From NCBI GenBank assembly GCA_030706405.1, contig JAUZOO010000014.1, forward strand, positions 1 through 64,000: DNA of 64,000 nucleotides, given 5' to 3'. The DNA is from Bacteroidota bacterium. Its GTDB lineage: Bacteria > Bacteroidota > Bacteroidia > Bacteroidales > JAAUTT01. Both the position numbers and the translations under genes were made by a program. Under the pieces are notes generated by a model, which worked only from the letters and a program-made list of their open reading frames with translations, was not told where the DNA came from and ran no database searches. This document shows positions 54,148 to 62,033 of this stretch, in pieces. The stretch's first letter is position 1; each line of letters opens with the position of its first letter.

Positions 54148-55314
54148 TTATGCTTTAATCAAGGTTCGGCTGAAATTCATCGCCTCCTGGTTTGTTTGTT
54201 TATAAGTTTCGTAATCAGGGGCGGAAATATACGGTATTTTTTCGAGGGTTTGTTCTATAATGTCCGACATCTCAAAAAAGCCGATTTTATCTTTTAAAAA
54301 CGCCTCTACTACAATTTCGTTGGCTGCATTGAGCACACAAGGGCGGTTTCCACCTTCGCGAAGCACCTGAAACGCCAAGGCCAGATTTCGGAAGTTTTGG
54401 GTGTCGGGCACGCCAAATGTTAAGGAGGGGTATTGCGTGAAATCGAATCGCTGAAGGGTTGACGATAACCGCTCGGGATAGCCCAGGGCATACAAAATAG
54501 GCAGACGCATGTCCGGTAGTCCCATCTGGGCTTTGATGGAACTATCGCTAAACTGAACCATGGAATGGATGATAGACTGGCGATGAACCACCACGTCGAT
54601 CTGGTCGGGAGTTACACCGAACAACCATTTGGCTTCGATGACTTCTAGCCCTTTATTCATAAGCGTTGCCGAGTCAATAGTGACCTTAGCGCCCATATCC
54701 CAACAGGGATGTTTCAGTGCTTCTTTCTTGGTGACTTTTTTAAGATATTCGGCATCTTTTCCAAAGAATGGCCCTCCCGATGCGGTAAGAATAATCTTCT
54801 CTACGGAAGTATGTTGTTCGCCTTGTAAACATTGGAATACAGCCGAGTGCTCCGAATCGACGGGAAGTATTTTTACGTTGTTATCGCTGGCCAGTTGCAT
54901 GATGAGTTCTCCGGCAACCACCAACGTTTCCTTGTTGGCAAGAGCAATGTCTTTTCCGGCTTTAATGGCATTGATTGTCGGCAATAATCCCGAATAGCCA
55001 ACCATAGCGGTAAGGACAATGTCAATATCGTTAAGCTTTACAACTTCGGCAATGGCATCAGAGCCAGCCATGACATCAATGGGATAGTTGGCCAGTGCTT
55101 CTTTAATTTGAAGGTATTTATCTTCGCACCCGATAACCACTGCTTTAGGAACGAAGGTAACCGCTTGTTTTATGAGCAAATCTACATTGTTATAAGCGGT
55201 TAAAACAGCAACTTCAAATTTTTCGGGATGACAGCTGATAACGTCAAGCGCCTGCGTTCCTATAGAACCTGTTGAACCAAGTATTGCTACCCGTTTTTTT
55301 TCAGATGATTTCAT
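54148..55314 (-). CDS. dxr: 1-deoxy-D-xylulose 5-phosphate reductoisomerase
   Basis: The protein has 388 residues. VAILGSTGSIGTQALDVI binds NADPH; LANKETLVVAGE, LPVDSEHSAVFQCLQG, LTASGGPFFG, ATLMNKGLEVIEAKWLFG and VVHRQSIIHSMVQFSD contain the metal and substrate residues. It makes 2-C-methyl-D-erythritol 4-phosphate in the MEP isoprenoid pathway. The M23 gene lies 23 bases upstream and rseP nine bases downstream, so the three are probably one transcript. Confidence 0.96.
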   Translation of the reverse strand: MKSSEKKRVAILGSTGSIGTQALDVISCHPEKFEVAVLTAYNNVDLLIKQAVTFVPKAVVIGCEDKYLQIKEALANYPIDVMAGSDAIAEVVKLNDIDIVLTAMVGYSGLLPTINAIKAGKDIALANKETLVVAGELIMQLASDNNVKILPVDSEHSAVFQCLQGEQHTSVEKIILTASGGPFFGKDAEYLKKVTKKEALKHPCWDMGAKVTIDSATLMNKGLEVIEAKWLFGVTPDQIDVVVHRQSIIHSMVQFSDSSIKAQMGLPDMRLPILYALGYPERLSSTLQRFDFTQYPSLTFGVPDTQNFRNLALAFQVLREGGNRPCVLNAANEIVVEAFLKDKIGFFEMSDIIEQTLEKIPYISAPDYETYKQTNQEAMNFSRTLIKA

Positions 55315-55337
55315 TCTTTAAAACTAAAATCACGAAC

Positions 55338-56213
55338 TTAGTTAAAAACTATATAATCGGCCGGATTAACTGGCTTCCCATTATACCATAGCTCAAAATG
55401 CAAATGCGGGCCGGTAGATAATTCTCCGGAGTTTCCCATGATAGCAATGGCATCGCCGGCTTTAACCTGTTGGCCAACTTTACGGAGAAGGCTCGCATTA
55501 TGTTTATACAGCGAAACGATATTGCTATGATGTTGTATTTGTATTACATAGCCAGTCTCAAGGGTCCAGGTGGCCATGATGACGGTACCGTCGAGTGTTG
55601 CTTTGATAACATCGTCGGATGCCCCCACAATATCAATACCAAAATGGTTGTTGCGGGCATTGTAACCGTTGGTAATGATACCTTTTACAGGTGCGAAAAA
55701 ATGAATCTCGGAGATACTACTTTCTTTTTTTGAAGAAGAAACAGAAATGTTAAGCTGCTCGGCTTCTTCAACTTTTTGACGGAACAGGGAGTCCTCTTCC
55801 GATTTTTTAAAGTTTATGTTTTTATAAACTTTGGCAGAATCATTTTTATGTTCGGCATTTGAGAGATCTTTGCCGGAAATTACGGCATTAAGAGCCTCGT
55901 CGTATTTTTCGCGGCTACGGAGTTGTTTCTCGAGCGAATCGAGACGTAAGGCATTAAACACAATGCCACGTCGCATTTTCTCGTCGGGATACCCTGGGAT
56001 GAGCACTTTCAATGGGGTAAATGCAATAAGCGCACTGACGAGCAGAATCAGCAAAAGCGATATCGTACCAACGGCCGAAAGGACATTCAGCAGCGAAAGG
56101 CGGAGATGCCAGACTTCTTCGAAGGTTTTGTCATTAAAAAAAACAAGCCGATACTTATGTTTCAGCTTGTTTATTAGCAGTTTCCTGCGTTTAATTTTTT
56201 TGTGCATTGCCAT
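55338..56213 (-). CDS. M23-family metallopeptidase
   Basis: The protein has 291 residues. A basic N-terminus and one membrane helix (VGTISLLLILLVSALIAF) anchor it. A coiled-coil-like stretch covers about residues 85-165. The LytM domain shows HFGIDIVGASDD, a central GYVIQIQHHSNIVSLYKHNASLL, and GPHLHFELWYNGKPVNP with the zinc ligands. It may cut peptidoglycan cross-links or regulate amidases. First gene of the operon with dxr and rseP. Confidence 0.92.
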   Translation of the reverse strand: MAMHKKIKRRKLLINKLKHKYRLVFFNDKTFEEVWHLRLSLLNVLSAVGTISLLLILLVSALIAFTPLKVLIPGYPDEKMRRGIVFNALRLDSLEKQLRSREKYDEALNAVISGKDLSNAEHKNDSAKVYKNINFKKSEEDSLFRQKVEEAEQLNISVSSSKKESSISEIHFFAPVKGIITNGYNARNNHFGIDIVGASDDVIKATLDGTVIMATWTLETGYVIQIQHHSNIVSLYKHNASLLRKVGQQVKAGDAIAIMGNSGELSTGPHLHFELWYNGKPVNPADYIVFN

Positions 56214-56262
56214 ACAAGGCCGTTATAAGGTTACGGGCAAAGATAAGTACGAAAGTCAGAAT

Positions 56263-56646
56263 TTATACAACCTTCACGGCTTTAGCTTCCGATGACCATA
56301 ACCCGTGCTGTGTACAAAGGCACATCGCAGTTAGGTTCATGCTTACCTGCGGGGCAACGATATAAAAATCGACTTCGGGATTGGCTGGCTGGTTGCCGAA
56401 TGTTCCGGGAAGGAACCGGGCTTCGGCCAACAGCGTTTCGCGGTTCCAAAGCTGAACGAAGTTGATAAAATGGTTAAAGTCGTCAGGATGACGGTAATCT
56501 GTGCCAACTCGTACTTTTACCAAAAACTTTTCGCCTTTGGTAACTTCATCGGCACAAATAACAACAGGAGTATGGCGGTCGAAATAATCTTTTTTTATTT
56601 CTTTTTCTTCCTGCTCTATATCAGTTACTTTAAATACTCTAGGCAT
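56263..56646 (-). CDS. Superoxide reductase-like (desulfoferrodoxin centre II) protein
   Basis: The protein has 127 residues. The expected iron ligands are visible: FDRHTPVVICADEV (first His), DYRHPDDFNHFINFVQLW (two His) and LCTQHGLW (Cys and last His). The usual EKHxP motif reads DRHTP, so the Lys that helps superoxide reduction is Arg. There is no N-terminal centre I. SORs reduce superoxide to peroxide without making oxygen, typical of anaerobes. Activity with the changed residue is uncertain. Confidence 0.8.
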   Translation of the reverse strand: MPRVFKVTDIEQEEKEIKKDYFDRHTPVVICADEVTKGEKFLVKVRVGTDYRHPDDFNHFINFVQLWNRETLLAEARFLPGTFGNQPANPEVDFYIVAPQVSMNLTAMCLCTQHGLWSSEAKAVKVV

Positions 56647-56806
56647 GGCTGTGAATTTTAATTATGAAAATAATTGCATCAAAAGTACGTTTTTTTTTGG
56701 AGATTATTAAAATTGCAGTACTTTTGCACTCGCTTTACAGGAACAACGGAGCAATTCGCAAGTAAAGCAAACGTTCTAAACAGATTTAAAATACCATAAA
56801 ATATAT

Positions 56807-56878
<72 letters not shown>

Positions 56879-56885
56879 CTAAGAT

Positions 56886-56914
56886 AAAAAGCCTCAGTGA
56901 TGAGGCTTTTTTCG
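56886..56914 (+). terminator. Terminator after tRNA-fMet
   Basis: AAAAGCCTCA / TGAGGCTTTT stem with a four-base loop and T run. Confidence 0.88.
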
Positions 56915-57060
56915 TTTTTGGCAAGTACGATTGAAGTTGTGGAGGATCGAAATTTCAAAGCGTTTTCAAAACGCTTTATTGCTTATATTTGTTTATCTTT
57001 TTACTAGCCTGTAATGCATTTATTCTGATCGGATTTATTAGTAGTTTAAAACAAATAACT

Positions 57061-57543
57061 ATGAAAGCAATATTTAAGTTTGGGCTCAGCCTGATGTTGG
57101 TTTCGATTTGTTTCTCCGTTTTTGCTCAAAATAGTGCTCCTTCAAAAAAGGTAATTACCAACAGGGTGGACAGCATTGTTCAGATACCGTACTTCACATT
57201 TGTAGCAAATCAAGTATTGCCTGTTAGGGGTGTTAGCCGATACCTGACGGGTGAATACACGCTGAAGGTGACGAAGGATACCGTAGCGGCCTATCTTCCT
57301 TTTTTTGGGCGTGCATATACTGCACCGCTTAATGCCTCTGAGGCTGGTATCGAATTTATTAGCAAGGATTTTGAATATCAGAAAAAAGTATCAAAAAAGG
57401 GAAACTACGAAATTCATATTGTGCCCCGGGATATTCGCAATAACTACCAGTTTTTTCTTACCATTTTTAAAAATGGGGAGGCTACATTAAGTGTTAGCAG
57501 TATTCAAAGAGAGCCTATTTCGTTTTATGGAACAGTAAAGTAG
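57061..57543 (+). CDS. DUF4251-family secreted protein
   Basis: The protein has 160 residues from the ATG at 57061, which starts a signal peptide (FGLSLMLVSICFSVFAQ). TFVANQVLPVRGVSRYLTGE, DTVAAYLPFFGRAYTAPLN, GIEFISKDFEYQ and SVSSIQREPISFYGTV are the DUF4251 pattern. This is a Bacteroidota family of unknown function, beta-rich and exported. A frame extension upstream to 56989 lacks support. Single gene with strong terminator. Confidence 0.85.
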   Translation: MKAIFKFGLSLMLVSICFSVFAQNSAPSKKVITNRVDSIVQIPYFTFVANQVLPVRGVSRYLTGEYTLKVTKDTVAAYLPFFGRAYTAPLNASEAGIEFISKDFEYQKKVSKKGNYEIHIVPRDIRNNYQFFLTIFKNGEATLSVSSIQREPISFYGTVK

Positions 57544-57545
57544 TT

Positions 57546-57589
57546 AAAAGACAAACGCCCAGTATATTTTTCTGGGCGTTTGTCTTTTT
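57546..57589. terminator. Bidirectional terminator with 17-bp stem
   Basis: AAAAGACAAACGCCCAG / CTGGGCGTTTGTCTTTT with a short loop, between the convergent DUF4251 and Usp genes. Confidence 0.9.
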
Positions 57590-57609
57590 AATTATATAGA
57601 TACTTTGCT

Positions 57610-58461
57610 TTATTGGCCAAACATAACCTGTCCCATAGCCGAAAAACTAATCCTGGGATTTACGCACATAACCGGAATCTTGGCTTTGTTGGCGATGACG
57701 CGTTGCTCCGACGCTCCGAACATATAGTCGAGAAACGAGATGTTTTTGGTGGTCATAACCATAACCATATCCGCATCAATTTTTTGGGCGAAAGCAATAG
57801 TTTCCGATGAAAATGACTTTGTTTTTATAGGAGAATGCACTTCGTAGGAAATAGCGTTTTGGCACAGAAAACGGGTGGCAAAGCTAAGGTTGGAATCCAC
57901 CTTCTTTTGCAGCGAATGGTCATTTACGGGGTAAACGTATAGATGAACCTTGGAGTTGAAAATTCGCCCCAGAAAAATTGCCCAGTTAAGTTTTTCTTTA
58001 TTTTCCGATTTGAAATCGATAGGAAATACAATGTTCGAATATTTGTCGTGCCGTTCGGGTTTTTCCTGTACTACAATAAACGGGGCTGTCGAACCTTGAA
58101 TAACTTTTAGTGCCCAACTTCCAAAAAGTTTTTGAGATCCTTTAATGCCATGAGTTCCCATGACTACTAAAAAAGCCTTCGTTTCTGAAGCATGTTTGGC
58201 TATACTTTTAAAAATCGATCCTTCTTTAATAATGATGGATGGCATAATTCCGAATTGCTGATGAGTCTCTCTGCAAGTCTGTTCCATCATTTCGCGCACG
58301 TTCTGAACCTTTGACGGTTTACTTCCGGGAGAGATAATATGCAATAATACGATTGATTTATCGATGCTTTTCGATATGCGAACTGCATGTTCCAGAGCAA
58401 ATTGTGAGATGTTTGTAAAGTCCCAGGTTACAAGGATTTGGTTTTCGGCTTGAAGGTTCAT
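57610..58461 (-). CDS. Tandem universal stress protein
   Basis: The protein has 283 residues with two UspA domains. The first (about residues 1-140) has ILVTWDFTNISQFALEHAV and the ATP-binding-like GTHGIKGSQKLFGSWA with VIQGSTAPFIVV. The second has IVFPIDFKSENKEKLNWA and MTTKNISFLDYMFGASEQ, lacking the full glycine-rich nucleotide motif. Such two-domain Usp proteins are induced under stress or growth arrest. Single gene, divergent from asnS. Confidence 0.9.
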   Translation of the reverse strand: MNLQAENQILVTWDFTNISQFALEHAVRISKSIDKSIVLLHIISPGSKPSKVQNVREMMEQTCRETHQQFGIMPSIIIKEGSIFKSIAKHASETKAFLVVMGTHGIKGSQKLFGSWALKVIQGSTAPFIVVQEKPERHDKYSNIVFPIDFKSENKEKLNWAIFLGRIFNSKVHLYVYPVNDHSLQKKVDSNLSFATRFLCQNAISYEVHSPIKTKSFSSETIAFAQKIDADMVMVMTTKNISFLDYMFGASEQRVIANKAKIPVMCVNPRISFSAMGQVMFGQ

Positions 58462-58548
58462 TTGATTTTAGGTTTTAAGAGTGCTAAAAATAATGGTTTC
58501 AATGGATTTAAAAAAATGTTTAACGTAAATGAGTTGTGCCAAAAATTG

Positions 58549-58556
58549 TATTTTTG
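58549..58556 (+). promoter_or_regulatory. Candidate -7 box for asnS
   Basis: TATTTTTG fits TAnnTTTG and lies 27 bases before the asnS ATG. It overlaps the longer in-frame extension, supporting the ATG at 58584. Confidence 0.45.
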
Positions 58557-58583
58557 TGGATTAAATTTTTCAATAGGATTTTT

Positions 58584-59981
58584 ATGGAACATCAGGAAAG
58601 AAACATCATCAGAGATTTATTGAAATCTCACAAGGTAGATATCGATGTATTGGTAAAAGGATGGGTACGTACCAAGCGTGGCAATAAGAATGTTGCATTC
58701 ATTGCATTAAACGATGGTTCCATAATTCATAACCTCCAGATCGTGGTTGACGTTCCTTCGTTTGACGAAGAACTGCTCAAAAAAGTTACCACCGGTTCAT
58801 GTATAGCGGTTCATGGAAAATTAGTGCAATCGGCCGGTTCGGGCCAACCTGTAGAGGTCATTGCCAGTTCTATCGAAGTTTACGGAACTGCCGATCCCGA
58901 CATCTATCCGCTTCAAAAGAAAGGACACAGTCTCGAATTTCTTCGTGAGATAGCGCATCTCCGTCCCCGTACCAACACTTTTGGAGCTGTATTGCGTATC
59001 CGCCACGCGCTTTCGTTTGCCATTCACAAATATTTTAACGACAATGGGTTCTATTATCTTCACACGCCTATCGTTACAGGGTCGGATGCTGAAGGTGCCG
59101 GAGCTATGTTCCGCGTTACCACCCTCGATATGGAAAATCTTCCCAAAAATGAAGATGGGTCGGTAAATTATAGTGAAGATTTTTTCGGTAAATCGACTAA
59201 CCTTACCGTTTCCGGCCAGCTTGAAGGTGAGCTCGGAGCCCTTGCCCTGGGAGCTATTTATACTTTTGGACCAACCTTCCGTGCCGAAAATTCCAATACT
59301 CCGCGTCACCTTGCCGAATTCTGGATGATTGAACCGGAAATGGCATTCTACGACATCAAGGACAATATGGATCTGGCCGAAGATTTTCTGAAGTATTTGA
59401 TAACTTATGCTTTGGAACATTGCCACCACGATTTGGAATTCCTTTGCAAGATGTATGACGAGGAACTTATTGAACGGTTGAAATTTGTGACTGAAAATGA
59501 TTTTATAAGACTTACATATACCGAAGGTGTTGAAATTCTGATGAAATCTAATCATAAATTTGAATTCCCGGTTAGTTGGGGTATCGATCTTCAGTCTGAA
59601 CATGAACGTTACCTTGTTGAAAAACACTTTAAAAAGCCGGTAATTCTTACGGGTTATCCCAAGGAAATAAAGGCTTTCTATATGAAACAGAACGAGGATG
59701 GCAAAACCGTTCGTGCGATGGATGTCCTCTTTCCAAAAATTGGCGAAATTATTGGAGGATCGCAGCGTGAGGAAGATTTCGCTAAACTCGAATACCGCAT
59801 CAACGAACTTGGTATACCAATGAAAGACCTTTGGTGGTACCTCGATACCCGTCGTTTCGGATCAGCTCCGCATAGCGGTTTTGGCCTTGGCTTCGAACGT
59901 TTGGTACTCTTTGTAACTGGTATGGGAAATATCCGCGATGTGATTCCATTCCCACGTACTCCTAAAAATGCAGAGTTTTAA
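58584..59981 (+). CDS. asnS: Asparaginyl-tRNA synthetase
   Basis: The protein has 465 residues from the ATG at 58584. The N-terminal OB-fold anticodon-binding domain has [20 protein letters not shown]. The class II core has [20 protein letters not shown] (motif 1 region), [27 protein letters not shown] (split here, motif 2 with FRAE and the Asn/Asp-specific loop), and [18 protein letters not shown] (motif 3). The specificity loop and size favour AsnRS over AspRS. It charges tRNA-Asn. Single gene. Confidence 0.93.
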   Translation: MEHQERNIIRDLLKSHKVDIDVLVKGWVRTKRGNKNVAFIALNDGSIIHNLQIVVDVPSFDEELLKKVTTGSCIAVHGKLVQSAGSGQPVEVIASSIEVYGTADPDIYPLQKKGHSLEFLREIAHLRPRTNTFGAVLRIRHALSFAIHKYFNDNGFYYLHTPIVTGSDAEGAGAMFRVTTLDMENLPKNEDGSVNYSEDFFGKSTNLTVSGQLEGELGALALGAIYTFGPTFRAENSNTPRHLAEFWMIEPEMAFYDIKDNMDLAEDFLKYLITYALEHCHHDLEFLCKMYDEELIERLKFVTENDFIRLTYTEGVEILMKSNHKFEFPVSWGIDLQSEHERYLVEKHFKKPVILTGYPKEIKAFYMKQNEDGKTVRAMDVLFPKIGEIIGGSQREEDFAKLEYRINELGIPMKDLWWYLDTRRFGSAPHSGFGLGFERLVLFVTGMGNIRDVIPFPRTPKNAEF

Positions 59982-60165
59982 AAAAAGATAATAGAGATGG
60001 GTCATGGTCTATCTAGGGTAAACGTTAAAAAATCAATGGCATTTCTCTGTCGAGGGTAAAAACTGCTTTAAGCCGTTTTCGTTTATTGCTTACATTAAAA
60101 GTTTTGTCGTTTACTAAAATGGATAGGGCGATTTTGCTAACTGTATTAAATATAAAGCTTATCAA
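59982..60165. other. Gene-free stretch after asnS
   Basis: No ORF, tRNA or clear terminator for asnS seen. AT-rich. Confidence 0.35.
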
Positions 60166-60225
60166 AAAATAAAGGCCCTTATTTAAGTGAAGTCCCACAA
60201 TAAAGAACTCACTTAAATAAGGGTC
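60166..60225 (-). terminator. Terminator of the SusC/SusD operon
   Basis: CCCTTATTTAAGTGA (60176-60190) pairs perfectly with TCACTTAAATAAGGG (60209-60223); on the minus strand a T run follows. It lies 40 bases after the susD stop. Confidence 0.85.
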
Positions 60226-60264
60226 TATGAGTCAGTAATGGACTAAATAGTTAAATCATATTTA

Positions 60265-61995
60265 TTAATTTGCACTATTACCAATTAGATTTTTATTGTT
60301 ATCCAATTCTGTTTGAGGGAACGGATAATACATAGATTTCGTTTTGTTCCATCTATAATCTACATTACCATTACTATTTAAGTGCACCAATAAATCCAGC
60401 CATTTAGAATCAGCCATACCCCAACGAACAAGGTCAAAGTAACGAACATATTCTCCACACAATTCAACATAACGTTCATGTTGTATAATGTTTTTAATGT
60501 TGTTCATTGTAATACCGTTAATAGTTGGTGCACTAGCCAACAGGTCGTCAACATTGGGAAGAGTTCCCGGTGAGCTCTGATACCATAATCCGGTTTGTTC
60601 GCTTGGAACTACTTTATTGGCTCTGTCGCGAACCATCTGGATGTAATATTTAGCGCCGGTAGCATCGTTTCTGTCAGCACCATCATGGCCTGTTTCATGT
60701 AAACATTCTGCATACATCAATAATATATCGGCATAACGCATTAAACGGTCGTTAATGTCGTCGTCAATATCATCTACCTTCCAATCCCTGACATACTTAC
60801 GCATGCCAAATAAATTTTTGTTGCTGGACAAATGGTCCATCCAATATTGCCAATTAGTAGCAGAATCGACCATAGTGCCACTGGCTCGTTTTTCCTGCAC
60901 ATAATAACTAGCACCGCCCGGGCACCAAAGGGTCATAAACTTGCGAGGGTCGCCGGCCTCAAATTCGTTAAACGTTTTGGGGTTTGGTGCTAAATTCCAC
61001 CACGAACCGCCGGTACCATCAAACATACCAACTTCCTGAAACCTCCAGGAGTCAGAATTGTCACCACCTAACCAACTTGGGCCATTAACCATTTGTACTT
61101 CAAAAAGAGACTCTGAATTATTTTCACAGTTAATAGCGCCTGACATATCTGATTTACCAATGGTTACATATTTAGCCCATACAGTTGTGCCTATTTTATC
61201 AAGCGAATTTGCTCTGTAATTTTCCATTAGGCTATACTCTTTACTATCTATTATTTTCTTCAGTTCAACAGCGGCTTTATCGAACTCAGCAGTTTTGCCT
61301 AACTCAAGAATAGGTCGGTACATATAAGCTTTTGCAAGGTAACCTTGAGCAGCACCTTGAGTAGCTCTACCTACATCTGATGTTTTGCTTTTTACAGGGA
61401 GGTAAGTAGCAGCAAACTGGAAATCGCTTATAATTTGTGCATAAACTTCACCGACTTTTGCATTAGCAGGATAGTAATCAGAAGTACCTTTTGCAGGGGT
61501 AGTCAAAAGTGGTACTGTTTCCCCAAACATTTCGCACAAATGCATGTAATGAAAAGCTCTTAAGAATCGTGCTTCCGCTAGTAACTGGTTTTTTTGATCA
61601 TCAGTAATAGTGCCTTTGAAATTATTTATACGATCTATGGCTAGGTTAGCAGCATATACACCGTTGTATAAGTCTTTCCATCCACTAGTAATTCCTCCAT
61701 CACTTGCAAGAGTGTTGTAGGTATCATAATACATAGGTTCCCATTTAAAAGTGTGATCCATATCATCTCCCCGAGCAAGTAAAGTAAAATAGAAGTTACG
61801 AGCATAAGTACCTTGAACTTTACCTATTATAGCCTCGTATGCGGGAATTATTGCAGCTTTAAGCTGGTCGACAGTTGTATAATATGTCTCAGTACCCACT
61901 GCTTTTGGATTATTGATATCCATATCGGGCTTACAACCTACGACAATCATCATAAGCGTTATGACTATATGAAATATTTTTGAATGTTTTTTCAT
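60265..61995 (-). CDS. SusD/RagB-family nutrient-binding lipoprotein
   Basis: The protein has 576 residues with a lipoprotein signal (VITLMMIVVGC). SusD features: DQLKAAIIPAYEAIIG, an N-terminal TPR-like helical scaffold with LLAEARFLRAFHYMHLCEMFG, and a C-terminal part with DRLMRYADILLMYAECLHETG and HERYVELCGEYVRYFDLVRWG. SusD caps the SusC barrel at the outer membrane and binds glycan or peptide ligands. The substrate cannot be told. The SusC gene ends 38 bases upstream. Confidence 0.95.
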   Translation of the reverse strand: MKKHSKIFHIVITLMMIVVGCKPDMDINNPKAVGTETYYTTVDQLKAAIIPAYEAIIGKVQGTYARNFYFTLLARGDDMDHTFKWEPMYYDTYNTLASDGGITSGWKDLYNGVYAANLAIDRINNFKGTITDDQKNQLLAEARFLRAFHYMHLCEMFGETVPLLTTPAKGTSDYYPANAKVGEVYAQIISDFQFAATYLPVKSKTSDVGRATQGAAQGYLAKAYMYRPILELGKTAEFDKAAVELKKIIDSKEYSLMENYRANSLDKIGTTVWAKYVTIGKSDMSGAINCENNSESLFEVQMVNGPSWLGGDNSDSWRFQEVGMFDGTGGSWWNLAPNPKTFNEFEAGDPRKFMTLWCPGGASYYVQEKRASGTMVDSATNWQYWMDHLSSNKNLFGMRKYVRDWKVDDIDDDINDRLMRYADILLMYAECLHETGHDGADRNDATGAKYYIQMVRDRANKVVPSEQTGLWYQSSPGTLPNVDDLLASAPTINGITMNNIKNIIQHERYVELCGEYVRYFDLVRWGMADSKWLDLLVHLNSNGNVDYRWNKTKSMYYPFPQTELDNNKNLIGNSAN

Positions 61996-62033
61996 ATCAA
62001 TAAGTTTAAATATTTGTTGAATGTTCAGTTAAA

